64,000 bases of DNA, from NCBI RefSeq assembly GCF_026262505.1, contig NC_067204.1, positions 5,985,797 to 6,049,796 on the forward strand. Direction: 5' to 3'. Shown piece after piece: positions 57,263 through 64,000 of the stretch (positions are counted from its first letter, which is position 1; each line of letters begins with the position of its first letter). The notes beneath the pieces are model-generated. The model was given only the letters and a program-made list of their open reading frames with translations, searched no databases and was not told where the DNA came from. Both the position numbers and the translations under genes were made by a program. The DNA is from Trichomonas vaginalis G3. Lineage: Eukaryota > Parabasalia > Trichomonadida > Trichomonadidae.

Positions 57263-57892
57263 ATGACAGAAATAGCAAATCTTCTACAGGTTCCATTAAA
57301 ACAAGGGACAAACAAAAAGGGTCCATATAATAGAACTATGAAAGTTCCAGACGGAATGAAAGAATTAGTTCATATTGTTGCTGGTCTTCAAAAAGATGTT
57401 AAACAAATGAGAAACGTTTTAACATTACCAGAAGCTCAAGCATATGCCAAACGTCATGGTCCAAATTGGGAAGCACACGAAGCAGACATTACGGGTCCAA
57501 ATGGAAAACCTGATGGTATAAATGAAGTTTTCGTTACTGATGGTCAAGGAAATATTAAAGTCATAAATGGTTATAAATTAACTATGTCTGATTATCCTAA
57601 ACGTAAAGCATATAATGAACGTTATCCTATGCAATTTGACGAAAATGGAAAAGCTGTTAAACAATACATTGGAGAAGGTGAAAATGGTCCAATTAATTCA
57701 TACCGTTATAATCCATATTCTTATTTCAATGAAGAATTAAATGCTATTGAAGAGGGACCGGATGGATTACCACGATATGTTAATCAGTTTGATGGTCAAT
57801 ATGCAAATATTAGACCTGAAATTCCAGCTAAGAAATTCTTTAAAGTTGCTTTATTCGATCCAGTGTTCAATGAACAGAAAAAGAAGCAATGA
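57263..57892 (+). CDS. Unknown element protein, 209 aa
   Basis: I do not recognise this protein. The first third is helical and basic ([19 protein letters not shown]). The middle holds [25 protein letters not shown] split over a compact D/G-rich region that resembles a calcium- or turn-rich loop, then [17 protein letters not shown]. The end is rich in Y, F, P and N. The strong G/P/Y/N content suggests a capsid-surface or cement protein. It looks whole, with a TTTTTATTTTTTATTTATAATTAAAC-type promoter. It overlaps the next gene by 4 bp (ATGA). Confidence 0.5.
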   Translation: MTEIANLLQVPLKQGTNKKGPYNRTMKVPDGMKELVHIVAGLQKDVKQMRNVLTLPEAQAYAKRHGPNWEAHEADITGPNGKPDGINEVFVTDGQGNIKVINGYKLTMSDYPKRKAYNERYPMQFDENGKAVKQYIGEGENGPINSYRYNPYSYFNEELNAIEEGPDGLPRYVNQFDGQYANIRPEIPAKKFFKVALFDPVFNEQKKKQ

Positions 57893-58161
57893 AAGCAGAA
57901 TTTAAACCAATTCAAGTGGCAAGAATTTCTTCATCTTCACTTTCAGAAGCGTTCAAGGAATTGATAAAGAAACCACTTTATTCTCAACAAGGTTATAACT
58001 TTGATTTAATTAAAGAAAGTGATAGACGTAAATTAGAAAAATCAGATTTTAAGAATGCATGTAATGAAATGATTAAAGATATTGTAAATGATAAAATAAG
58101 ACTGGAAGAAACTCAAAGCAATATCAATAACATAATTGGTGCAGTTACAAAGAAAGTATAA
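57889..58161 (+). CDS. Unknown helical element protein, 90 aa
   Basis: Starts inside the stop of the previous gene (ATGA overlap), so the two are probably co-expressed. The product is almost all helix, with charged residues ([38 protein letters not shown]). There is no known domain or membrane segment. It may be a partner of the 57263 protein, judging only by the overlap. Confidence 0.45.
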   Translation: MKAEFKPIQVARISSSSLSEAFKELIKKPLYSQQGYNFDLIKESDRRKLEKSDFKNACNEMIKDIVNDKIRLEETQSNINNIIGAVTKKV

Positions 58162-58244
58162 GCAAACAAGGATGAACCTTGGGATATTACCGTAACAACT
58201 AAATAAAACTTTAAATATATTTTTCTTTTTTTATTCGATTATAA

Positions 58245-58919
58245 ATGAGAAGACGTTTCACTAGTCAAAAGAACACTAACGCAAAAGCAGAGATTACGGT
58301 TGGTTATAACGTAAATGATGATAAATCACGAATTATTCAAAATGTTAAAGTTAATGTTAGTCCTGAATTAACAAGGTCAGCAACTCAACCAAATTTATTA
58401 ACTCGTGACTTACCGAAAAAGGAGGAGGAAAATAAAGAAGATGAACCCGGTAAAGAACCTGTTGAAATTCCCACTTATCCAACATACCCCCCGCCTCTTT
58501 CATCAAACATCGAGAACCCAGGAATCTACGATTCCAGTCGCAATGCGCCATATAAAGTAGACATTAATTCTGAATTAATGAAAATTTACCGTGATATAAT
58601 AATTAATAATTATGATTCAATAATAAATTTAATTGATCAATCCGGTTTAATTATTTTACCTTATGAATCATTAATTCACATTATCGCCATTCTTTGTGAT
58701 GTTCAAGATTCAGACGTTAAGATTCAATTTTTCATAGATGATGAGGTTTCATGCTGCGGAACAGTTGCAAAAATAAATCCTATAAAGGATATTAGCACAA
58801 TTAAGATATCAAAGAACGGAACAACAACTGAACTTCATTTAACATATAATGATATTTATAATAAAATAGTTGATGAATATAAAATATCACTTGAAAAATT
58901 CTTTGTTAAGGCCATTTAA
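58245..58919 (+). CDS. Unknown element protein with proline-rich linker, 224 aa
   Basis: Basic start (MRRRFTSQK), then a beta-looking part (A-E-I-T-V-G-Y-N-V-N-D-D-K-S-R-I-I-Q-N-V-K-V-N-V), an E/K/P-rich linker with P-T-Y-P-T-Y-P-P-P-L, and a C-terminal folded part of ~110 residues (helices around D-I-I-I-N-N-Y-D-S-I-I-N-L-I, then strands). It is open from ATG to stop. The two-part layout with a proline-rich hinge suits a virion adaptor. The family is not recognised. Confidence 0.5.
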   Translation: MRRRFTSQKNTNAKAEITVGYNVNDDKSRIIQNVKVNVSPELTRSATQPNLLTRDLPKKEEENKEDEPGKEPVEIPTYPTYPPPLSSNIENPGIYDSSRNAPYKVDINSELMKIYRDIIINNYDSIINLIDQSGLIILPYESLIHIIAILCDVQDSDVKIQFFIDDEVSCCGTVAKINPIKDISTIKISKNGTTTELHLTYNDIYNKIVDEYKISLEKFFVKAI

Positions 58920-59260
58920 TATTCAAGCATTAACATTATTGAATAATAATCCTTTGAATCATAATCAATAATAATTGACCTTTCACCAGTTTCTATCGTT
59001 TGTTTTATTTCTTTTTGTTCCCCACTATCTGGATCGGTCATTGTAATTGTTTTTGTTATAGTATCAGCTTTATCTTTAACTTCAATCTTTTTTCCATCGG
59101 GATATTTAAACCAAAATTCCAAAAATTCGATATTGTCAATCTGTTCATATTTTAATCTATCAATTACATTTTTAATACCATCTGAAAATCTTATGAAATG
59201 GTCATTATATGGGTTTGATTGAACTAAATTTGAATGAAGTGAAATATAACCGATGATGAA
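58916..59260 (-). pseudogene. Unknown minus-strand coding trace
   Basis: Coding look on the minus strand: F-I-R-F-S-D-G-I-K-N-V-I-D-R-L-K-Y-E-Q-I, then F-W-F-K-Y-P-D-G-K-K-I-E-V and T-M-T-D-P-D-S-G-E-Q-K-E-I. This reads like a small alpha/beta domain with a two-stranded charged extension. It overlaps the preceding plus-strand gene by 4 bp tail to tail. The region seems broken, about one break. The spacer 59261-59413 shows nothing else. Confidence 0.35.
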
Positions 59261-59413
59261 TATGACATCGACTCATATTTTCTGAAAACACTAAAATTTA
59301 TAACATGAATGAATTTCTTATTCGTTGAATTTATGAATTCTTGAGGTAATCTTATCCTAGTTTTATTTATCACTGGAAAATAACGCTTTACCATATTTTT
59401 AATCGTAATAAAA

Positions 59414-60124
59414 ATGTCAATTATCAATATTATTTCGAATAATAACTGTGAATTAAATTTAACAGTTAGCGGAATTTATAATGTTACTCTCGTTTCTGTG
59501 AGTGGTAAATTTAATCCCATTCTTTTAGACCCTTCAGATTATATATCATTTATTAAAGATGACCATGAAAAAACGTATGATATGTATATAAATAATGTGA
59601 TCGCGAAAGGGGATATTAACATGATTTTAAGTTATTTAAATGAATCATTTATCGTATGGTATGAAGAAAATTTTAAATCAAAACCTGATAAACTTTTTGA
59701 ACTTGATGAAATAAATAACCTTATTAAATTTCCGCTGAAAATTAAATTTTGTACTCCTCATCTTCGTTCATTGTTGGGGATATTAAATTTTGAAAAAGAT
59801 GTTGGGGATGTTTTGTATTCTGACACTGGTTCCAATTTCATTTTAATCAAATGTGATAAAGTTAATACCCCAATGAGATTTTCACATCAAACATTAGACC
59901 CTAACTCTTACCCATCAATACAAAACATTTTATCCATCAACTTAAACATATTTTCTTTATCATATCCGTTTCAATTATCTGGGAATTCATTTATTCTTCA
60001 TTCAAAAGATTTATCAAATATTAAATTTAGAGTAACTGACCTATTTGATTGTGATTTAGAATTCATGAATGAAATATTATGGCAATTTCAAATAGAAAAA
60101 ATAGGTGATGAGATAACGGATTAA
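59414..60124 (+). CDS. Minor capsid (penton-like) candidate, 236 aa
   Basis: Mostly beta protein with two halves. The C-terminal part (I-K-F-C-T-P-H-L-R-S-L-L-G-I-L, later L-S-N-I-K-F-R-V-T-D-L-F-D-C-D-L-E-F-M-N) resembles the end of Polinton minor capsid proteins, where a conserved F-R-L-T-D-type strand follows a mid-protein L-G-F/L-G-I motif. It is placed between the unknown virion genes and the fibre-like gene. A penton that carries a fibre is the adenovirus arrangement, so the neighbourhood supports the idea. It looks whole. The assignment is by pattern, not by proven similarity. Confidence 0.5.
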   Translation: MSIINIISNNNCELNLTVSGIYNVTLVSVSGKFNPILLDPSDYISFIKDDHEKTYDMYINNVIAKGDINMILSYLNESFIVWYEENFKSKPDKLFELDEINNLIKFPLKIKFCTPHLRSLLGILNFEKDVGDVLYSDTGSNFILIKCDKVNTPMRFSHQTLDPNSYPSIQNILSINLNIFSLSYPFQLSGNSFILHSKDLSNIKFRVTDLFDCDLEFMNEILWQFQIEKIGDEITD

Positions 60125-60148
60125 ATATTTATTTTTAAATCATAATAA

Positions 60149-61774
60149 ATGATTAAACAACAGCAACCACAGCAACTTAAGGCACAAAGCACCCAGGTCC
60201 CTCAGACCATTACATACGCCATATATGCATATAATTCAAAGACGGCAGAACAAACGCAAAGGTTGAAATATGGAGATTTGGAGATAGTATTGAAAAATGA
60301 CCATTTCGAATTCGTTTGCAAGGGTGGTGCAGTGATATCAAATATAAAAGAAATTTTATTTATGAATTCAAAAATTAAAGGAATAACGGATGATATAACA
60401 TCAATTCCACCAGAAGAACAGAGATATTACGCATTAAATGCATTTCCTAAAGTTTTGAAGATTGGAAGATTTAATTTAAATGAGGAATTCATAAAAGGTT
60501 TCCTAAATGACATAATGGAGAAAGCAGATAAGGAATATGTGGATAGTGAGTTAATGAAGAGGACAGATAAGGAATACGTGGATGAAAAAGATAATGAAAT
60601 TAAAGAAAGGGTTGAATGGTATCATGAATGGACATCAAAGATTTTAAAAACTAAAGCCGATACAGGATGGGTTTCAGGATGTTTAGACCTTAAAGCGGAT
60701 AAAACTTATGTTAACGATGAGTTAGGGAAGAAGGCAGATAAGGAATATGTTAACGAAATATACCAAAGTTTGATAGGAACAAAAAATATTGAAACTATTG
60801 TTGGCGACTTTTCTGTCAATGAAGAAAATAAATATTTTAGATGGCAGTTTGTACACTCCTTAAAAAATGGTATACGGTGGAAACTCATTCCGAAAAATAA
60901 CAATGAAATGTATGTAGGCTATATAAAGAATGATGGCACACAAGTTAAAGTTCCATTAGACAACAACTGCTACTTAAACTTATATGGAGACGAACAAAAG
61001 AAATATTTAAGAGTTTATGAAATGGTAGATATGACATTGCCTGACCCAGCTCCAGCACCATATTATTATGACTATGGAGATGATGTCAGAACACCACATG
61101 TAGATGAACAAAAGTTAACATTATATTTAGATTATTATAGATATAAAAGATATAATGCAATAGAAAAAACGAGAATAGTATATTATTATACAGATGACAG
61201 AAATAAATATTATAGTCAAGATTTTACCTACCCTGAAAACATAAGATTATATTATAAAAAATATTCTGACACAAACCAGAAGAAACCAGAAATAGTTGCA
61301 CTATATTTTAAGTTCAAAAGAGACAATCCTATAATATCTCATATGTTTGATTTAATGAACCCAGTAGGTTCTATTTATACATCAATGGATGCAAGAGGTC
61401 CTCAAGTAATGTTTGGTGTTGGTGCATGGGAACAAATAGTTGACAGGTTTTTGTATTGTGCAAACTCTTCAAAGGAAACAGGAGGTTCAAAGAAAATAAA
61501 TATTGAAAACCTTCCATCACACACTCATACGGGAACGACAAACTTTTCTGGCGACCATAGCCACTCATTACGAGACCACCCATTATACAACTCAGAATAT
61601 TATGCTGGCAATGACGTTTTATCTCCAGATTATAACCATTCGGCAAAAAAGACTTTTCGACCAACTGAACCAGGAGGAAATCATTCACACACTTTCACAA
61701 CAAATCCAACAGGCTCGGGTAAAGATTACATGCCACCATTTATGACTGTATTCGCATGGTACCGCATTTATTGA
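60149..61774 (+). CDS. Phage-tail-fibre-like protein with tail-collar-type C-terminus
   Basis: 541 residues. A Q-rich start is followed by a ~110-residue N-terminal domain. At about 127-207 lies a row of A-D-K-x-Y-V-(D/N) repeats with short helices between, as in trimeric phage tail fibres. The centre (about 210-390) is a Y/D/K-rich beta region. The C-terminal ~140 residues are strikingly like phage tail-collar/gp10-type ends: N-P-V-G-S-I-Y-T-S-M-D (about 404), F-G-V-G-A-W-E-Q-I-V-D-R-F-L, T-G-G-S-K-K-I-N-I-E-N-L-P-S-H-T-H-T-G, a second H-S-H, and the closing M-P-P-F-M-T-V-F-A-W-Y-R. The H-x-H pairs bind iron in phage fibres. The gene looks whole. The likely role is binding the host surface. 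Confidence 0.8.
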   Translation: MIKQQQPQQLKAQSTQVPQTITYAIYAYNSKTAEQTQRLKYGDLEIVLKNDHFEFVCKGGAVISNIKEILFMNSKIKGITDDITSIPPEEQRYYALNAFPKVLKIGRFNLNEEFIKGFLNDIMEKADKEYVDSELMKRTDKEYVDEKDNEIKERVEWYHEWTSKILKTKADTGWVSGCLDLKADKTYVNDELGKKADKEYVNEIYQSLIGTKNIETIVGDFSVNEENKYFRWQFVHSLKNGIRWKLIPKNNNEMYVGYIKNDGTQVKVPLDNNCYLNLYGDEQKKYLRVYEMVDMTLPDPAPAPYYYDYGDDVRTPHVDEQKLTLYLDYYRYKRYNAIEKTRIVYYYTDDRNKYYSQDFTYPENIRLYYKKYSDTNQKKPEIVALYFKFKRDNPIISHMFDLMNPVGSIYTSMDARGPQVMFGVGAWEQIVDRFLYCANSSKETGGSKKINIENLPSHTHTGTTNFSGDHSHSLRDHPLYNSEYYAGNDVLSPDYNHSAKKTFRPTEPGGNHSHTFTTNPTGSGKDYMPPFMTVFAWYRIY

Positions 61775-61861
61775 ATGAACTAAATATATTTTATGTCTGT
61801 AATTAATTAGGTAATGAAGTAATGGATGAACTGTAGAAATAAATGTTTACGTTAATGGTTT

Positions 61862-61990
61862 CAGGTCATTCAATAATTAATTATTTTTGAAGAACTGAAG
61901 GGGTCACCAGGTCACCAGGTCACCAGGTCATTTAACTTCTCTGAAAAAATGAGACAACATGACATTTTGACAACACAGGAGGATTAATGA
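61862..61990. repeat. Iteron block, element 3 copy 1
   Basis: Reverse orientation of the block at 3694-3914: TTTTTGAAGAACTGAA, then four GGTCA(CC) sites at 61901-61930, then TTTAACTTCTCTG, AACATGACATTTTGACAACA and AGGAGGATTAATGAGGAAGG. The site spacing is 8 bp here, more regular than in element 1. Confidence 0.75.
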
Positions 61991-62001
61991 GGAAGGCAAA
62001 A

Positions 62002-62060
62002 ATAAAGTTAGTTTTAAAATTATTTTTATTTATTTTTTTATTTTGTATGTAAAGACAGTA
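62002..62060 (+). promoter_or_regulatory. KilA-N promoter/leader cassette C
   Basis: AAAATAAAGTTAGTTTTAAA, T/A run, then TTTTGTATGTAAAGACAGTA before the ATG. The 3' part equals cassettes A and B including the ATGTAA start-stop; the 5' part is the AAAGTTAGTTTTA version also found before 853 and 63030. Confidence 0.65.
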
Positions 62061-62726
62061 ATGTCAGTCGAAGCAAAAACATTCACTAACAAATCTAATG
62101 GCGAAACATTCACAAAAGGCACTTATAACGGTATTGAAGTCTTACGTAGAGACAAGGATGGTTACATTAATGCAACAAAGATGGCAAGAGAAGCAGGAAA
62201 GTTAAACCATTTAAACAGATTTCTCAATAGTGCTAAAATGCAGGAAATTCTTGAGTTTTGGTTGAAAGAATACGGTGGAGCCAAAAGTGGCTCGACCTCA
62301 AAACAAACATTTTATGAGCTTACAAAGGGTGTTATAAATGAATTCAAAGGTATTTACATACATCCTGACCTCGTTCATTTTGTTGCTGAATGGTGCTCTG
62401 TAAAGTATGCATTTTATGTCAAAGATATTATGGACTCCATAGACAAGAAAGTTCATGAGAAATTAGATGAAGAAGAACTTGAAGATACAGTAGAGAATGC
62501 TAAACCTTTGTTTGAAGAAGAAGTTGGAAAAATGTGCGAAAAACAATTAGAACATGAACGTGAGTTATGTTATGGTTATAGAGATTCTCCATACGAACTA
62601 GACCAATGGGAACAAGAAAAATTAAAGAGAGAATTTAGAGAATATGAACTCGCTAAGATAGCATTAGAAGCTGCAGAAAAGAAGTTAAAAGTTTGGGGTT
62701 GTTTTGTACAAAAATATTGTGAGTAA
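62061..62726 (+). CDS. KilA-N domain protein, 221 aa
   Basis: Classical KilA-N domain over residues ~15-125: Y-N-G-I-E-V-L-R-R-D-K-D-G-Y-I-N-A-T-K-M-A-R (in two parts around residue 35), then H-L-N-R-F-L-N-S-A-K-M-Q-E-I-L, K-G-I-Y-I-H-P-D-L-V-H-F-V-A-E-W-C-S and Y-A-F-Y-V-K-D-I-M-D-S-I. A long charged helix region follows (E-E-E-L-E-D-T-V-E-N-A ... A-L-E-A-A-E-K-K-L). The start is the ATG after the leader; the codon upstream is TTG. It is more canonical than the two KilA-N genes of element 1. It lies between iteron blocks on both sides, which makes it a candidate binder of those sites. It looks whole. Confidence 0.85.
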   Translation: MSVEAKTFTNKSNGETFTKGTYNGIEVLRRDKDGYINATKMAREAGKLNHLNRFLNSAKMQEILEFWLKEYGGAKSGSTSKQTFYELTKGVINEFKGIYIHPDLVHFVAEWCSVKYAFYVKDIMDSIDKKVHEKLDEEELEDTVENAKPLFEEEVGKMCEKQLEHERELCYGYRDSPYELDQWEQEKLKREFREYELAKIALEAAEKKLKVWGCFVQKYCE

Positions 62727-62754
62727 ATGATTTAGGTTATTCAATAATTAATTA

Positions 62755-62960
62755 TTTTTGAAGAACTGAAGGGGTCACCAGGTCACCAGGTCATTTAACT
62801 TCTCTGAAAAAATGAGACAACATGACATTTTGACAACACAGCAGTGGAAGGCAGTTATGAATTATTTTTGAAGAACTGAAGGGGTCACCAGGTCACCAGG
62901 TCACCAGGTCATTTAACTTCTCTGAAAAAATGAGACAACATGACATTTTGACAACATTTA
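62755..62960. repeat. Iteron block, element 3 copies 2 and 3
   Basis: Two further copies of the 61862-61990 module in the same orientation, with three sites (62771-62793) and four sites (62881-62912). The flanks TTTTTGAAGAACTGAAG and TTTAACTTCTCTG are unchanged. Site number varies between copies while flanks do not. Confidence 0.75.
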
Positions 62961-62975
62961 CGAAAATTTGATCAG

Positions 62976-63029
62976 CCCAAAAATAAAGTTAGTTTTAAAA
63001 TTATTTTTATTTTTTTTATTCCTATATAA
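62976..63029 (+). promoter_or_regulatory. AT-rich promoter before the primase
   Basis: AAAAATAAAGTTAGTTTTAA and a T/A run, as in cassette C, but ending TTCCTATATAA directly before the ATG in place of the GTATGTAAAGACAGTA leader. This shows that the upstream box and the leader are separate modules. Confidence 0.6.
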
Positions 63030-64000
63030 ATGACAGCAACAAACAACAACAACAGCAACTTTATCGTTTCTGATGAACAAGTTATTGATTCATTAGTTGC
63101 GGAATTAGTTATGGCAGAAACTAAAACCCTCAACGAAAGAATTGGTGAAAACATGATTAATTTACATAACTACCTCAAACATGATGGAGGAAGAGGAAGG
63201 AAAACTGGTACAGCTTTATTAGTAAATAAAATTTCAAATTTAACGATTATAGATGTTGATATCAATAAATCGTACAATGATGAACTTAAAGAAACAGTTA
63301 GAAAAGACATTTTATCAAAACTTTCGGATAAAGATGTTATCGTTAAAACCGCATCAGGAGGTCTTCACATTTATTGCAACACTAACTTCTTCTATTCAAC
63401 CTCGAACAGAATGATTAAATGTTATTCTTGCAATGATTATGATATCGACATAATGACTTCAATGGATGATTCAAAGCGTTCATTAGTAGTTATGGCTGAT
63501 TCAAGAGTTCGAAAGAATGCAACAGAACCAATCAATACATACTCATTCATTCGTGGAAGTTATGATTTAACATTAACTAGAACAGTGAATGATATATTAA
63601 ATGATTTGAATATTAAGGTAAGAGTTGAACAGAAGAATGAAGAAATAAAGAGTATAATGAATGAAAACAAAGATGTAAACATTGACGATAAACTAGCTCA
63701 GAGCATAGTTGATGGCATCTGTGATTTTGAAGTACATAATGATGGTGGAAACATGAATTTAGAAAAAGAAATAACATTATTCACACTGTTTCAAGCTATT
63801 AATTCGTTACCTAATCATTTGATTAATGAAGCATACGATAACGTTTATAACTTCTGCAATTTAACTGAAAATGCAAAAAGTAATTTTGAAAAAGCACGTA
63901 GTAGATATGCACATTTAATGACTTCTCCATTTGTTTTGGTGAAGATTCTAAAACTTTATCAAAAGGAATATTATGATGAATATGTTTTACCTTTATTACG
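63030..64000 (+). CDS. Archaeo-eukaryotic primase (AEP) domain protein, 3' cut by window end
   Basis: Open from the ATG to the last base, 323 codons so far. The N-terminal domain shows the three primase-polymerase motifs: L-T-I-I-D-V-D-I-N (about 70-78), T-A-S-G-G-L-H-I-Y-C (about 108-117) and D-Y-D-I-D-I-M-T-S (about 137-145). A helical linker with a V-x-x-I-x-D-F-E region and the L-T-E-N-A-K-S-N-F-E-K-A-R helix then leads towards an expected SF3 helicase beyond the window, as in viral primase-helicases. It makes primers, and perhaps DNA, for element replication. It begins right behind an iteron block, a common place for replication genes. It looks whole as far as seen. Confidence 0.75.
   Translation, partial: MTATNNNNSNFIVSDEQVIDSLVAELVMAETKTLNERIGENMINLHNYLKHDGGRGRKTGTALLVNKISNLTIIDVDINKSYNDELKETVRKDILSKLSDKDVIVKTASGGLHIYCNTNFFYSTSNRMIKCYSCNDYDIDIMTSMDDSKRSLVVMADSRVRKNATEPINTYSFIRGSYDLTLTRTVNDILNDLNIKVRVEQKNEEIKSIMNENKDVNIDDKLAQSIVDGICDFEVHNDGGNMNLEKEITLFTLFQAINSLPNHLINEAYDNVYNFCNLTENAKSNFEKARSRYAHLMTSPFVLVKILKLYQKEYYDEYVLPLL

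Larger units (their letters stand above)
52381..64000. mobile_element. Virus-like element 3, second capsid lineage, right end outside window
   Basis: Polinton-like element with a set different from element 1: gene stub (MMSDIP), unknown (minus), two amphipathic small proteins, major capsid candidate carrying a mariner, packaging ATPase, three unknown genes, a minor-capsid candidate, a tail-fibre-like protein, iterons, KilA-N, iterons, and an AEP primase that runs off the window. No integrase or polymerase is seen in the visible part. It is broken in a few places besides the mariner insertion; several genes look whole. It may be two elements in a row, since KilA-N and iterons of element 1 type begin at about 61860. 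Confidence 0.7.

Noticed and set aside
61503-61745. Open frames overlapping the fibre-like gene on both strands
   Set aside because: The tail-collar pattern lies in the main frame; the others are shadows without domain or promoter.
1-64000. LTR retroelement or telomeric repeats
   Set aside because: No long terminal repeats, reverse transcriptase or gag-like genes were seen; the integrase belongs to a Maverick. No short telomere-type repeat is present.

Overview
The window looks like a piece of a trichomonad genome, almost certainly Trichomonas vaginalis or a close relative. The evidence is: intronless, closely packed, AT-rich host genes; TCA-Y-T-type initiator sites 7-26 nt before several host start codons; a TA-flanked mariner of 1298 bp with the structure of Tvmar1; an ankyrin-repeat protein of the large trichomonad MSDQ family; and Maverick/Polinton virus-like elements with KilA-N accessory genes. 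No rRNA, tRNA or CRISPR array was recognised.

Layout. (1) About 1-15,015: the right part of a Maverick with protein-primed DNA polymerase B. In order it holds an integrase tail (cut by the window edge), an unknown gene, two KilA-N genes, an iteron-like block, a repeat-bearing protein, pPolB, an HNH endonuclease, a minor-capsid candidate, two small charged proteins, a double-jelly-roll major capsid protein (MCP), a one-TM protein, a free-standing copy of the HNH C-terminal domain, and coiled-coil genes. It is a young fossil: the MCP and several accessory genes look whole, while the polymerase and others are broken in a handful of places. (2) About 15,015-16,792: non-coding DNA with a 259-bp foldback that carries the tail of an unknown gene in mirror image. 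(3) 16,793-33,410: a second element. It starts with roughly 10 kb of 25-bp satellite, inverted around a 198-bp-arm palindrome and interrupted by a 1598-bp non-coding element made of hairpins. It continues with an HNH gene, a primase/SF3-helicase region, diverged tandem repeats, and a segment duplicated from element 1. A repeat-domain gene (33,412-33,972) closes this block.

(4) About 34,000-52,380: host DNA. It contains an M18 aminopeptidase homologue without its metal ligands, a Dpy-30 motif protein, a SNRNP27-like protein, B9D1 of the ciliary transition zone, an FG nucleoporin, a TRIC-like membrane protein, an ARM-like protein, a uridine-kinase family protein, a type I membrane protein, an acidic/basic nuclear-type protein, an NTF2-fold protein, a GT-C-like polytopic protein, a 136-bp MITE and a nine-repeat ankyrin protein with a C-terminal anchor.

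(5) About 52,380-64,000 (running off the edge): a third virus-like element of another lineage. It has amphipathic small proteins like capsid membrane-lytic peptides, a different MCP interrupted by the mariner, a packaging ATPase, several unknown genes, a penton-like candidate, a phage-tail-fibre-like protein with a tail-collar-type C-terminus, KilA-N, and an archaeo-eukaryotic primase cut by the window end.

How it fits together. Elements 1 and 3 each carry a morphogenesis set (MCP with penton-like candidate, plus ATPase in element 3). Replication genes differ: pPolB in element 1, primase/helicase in elements 2 and 3. All three share non-coding modules: a GGTGA-type palindrome, GGTGAC iterons and an AT-rich promoter cassette ahead of KilA-N genes. 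Host genes use the trichomonad initiator instead. The most unusual signals are the concerted sequence changes across half-sites of the shared palindrome and iterons, the fibre-like gene, the hairpin-only element, and the stand-alone HNH C-terminal domain.
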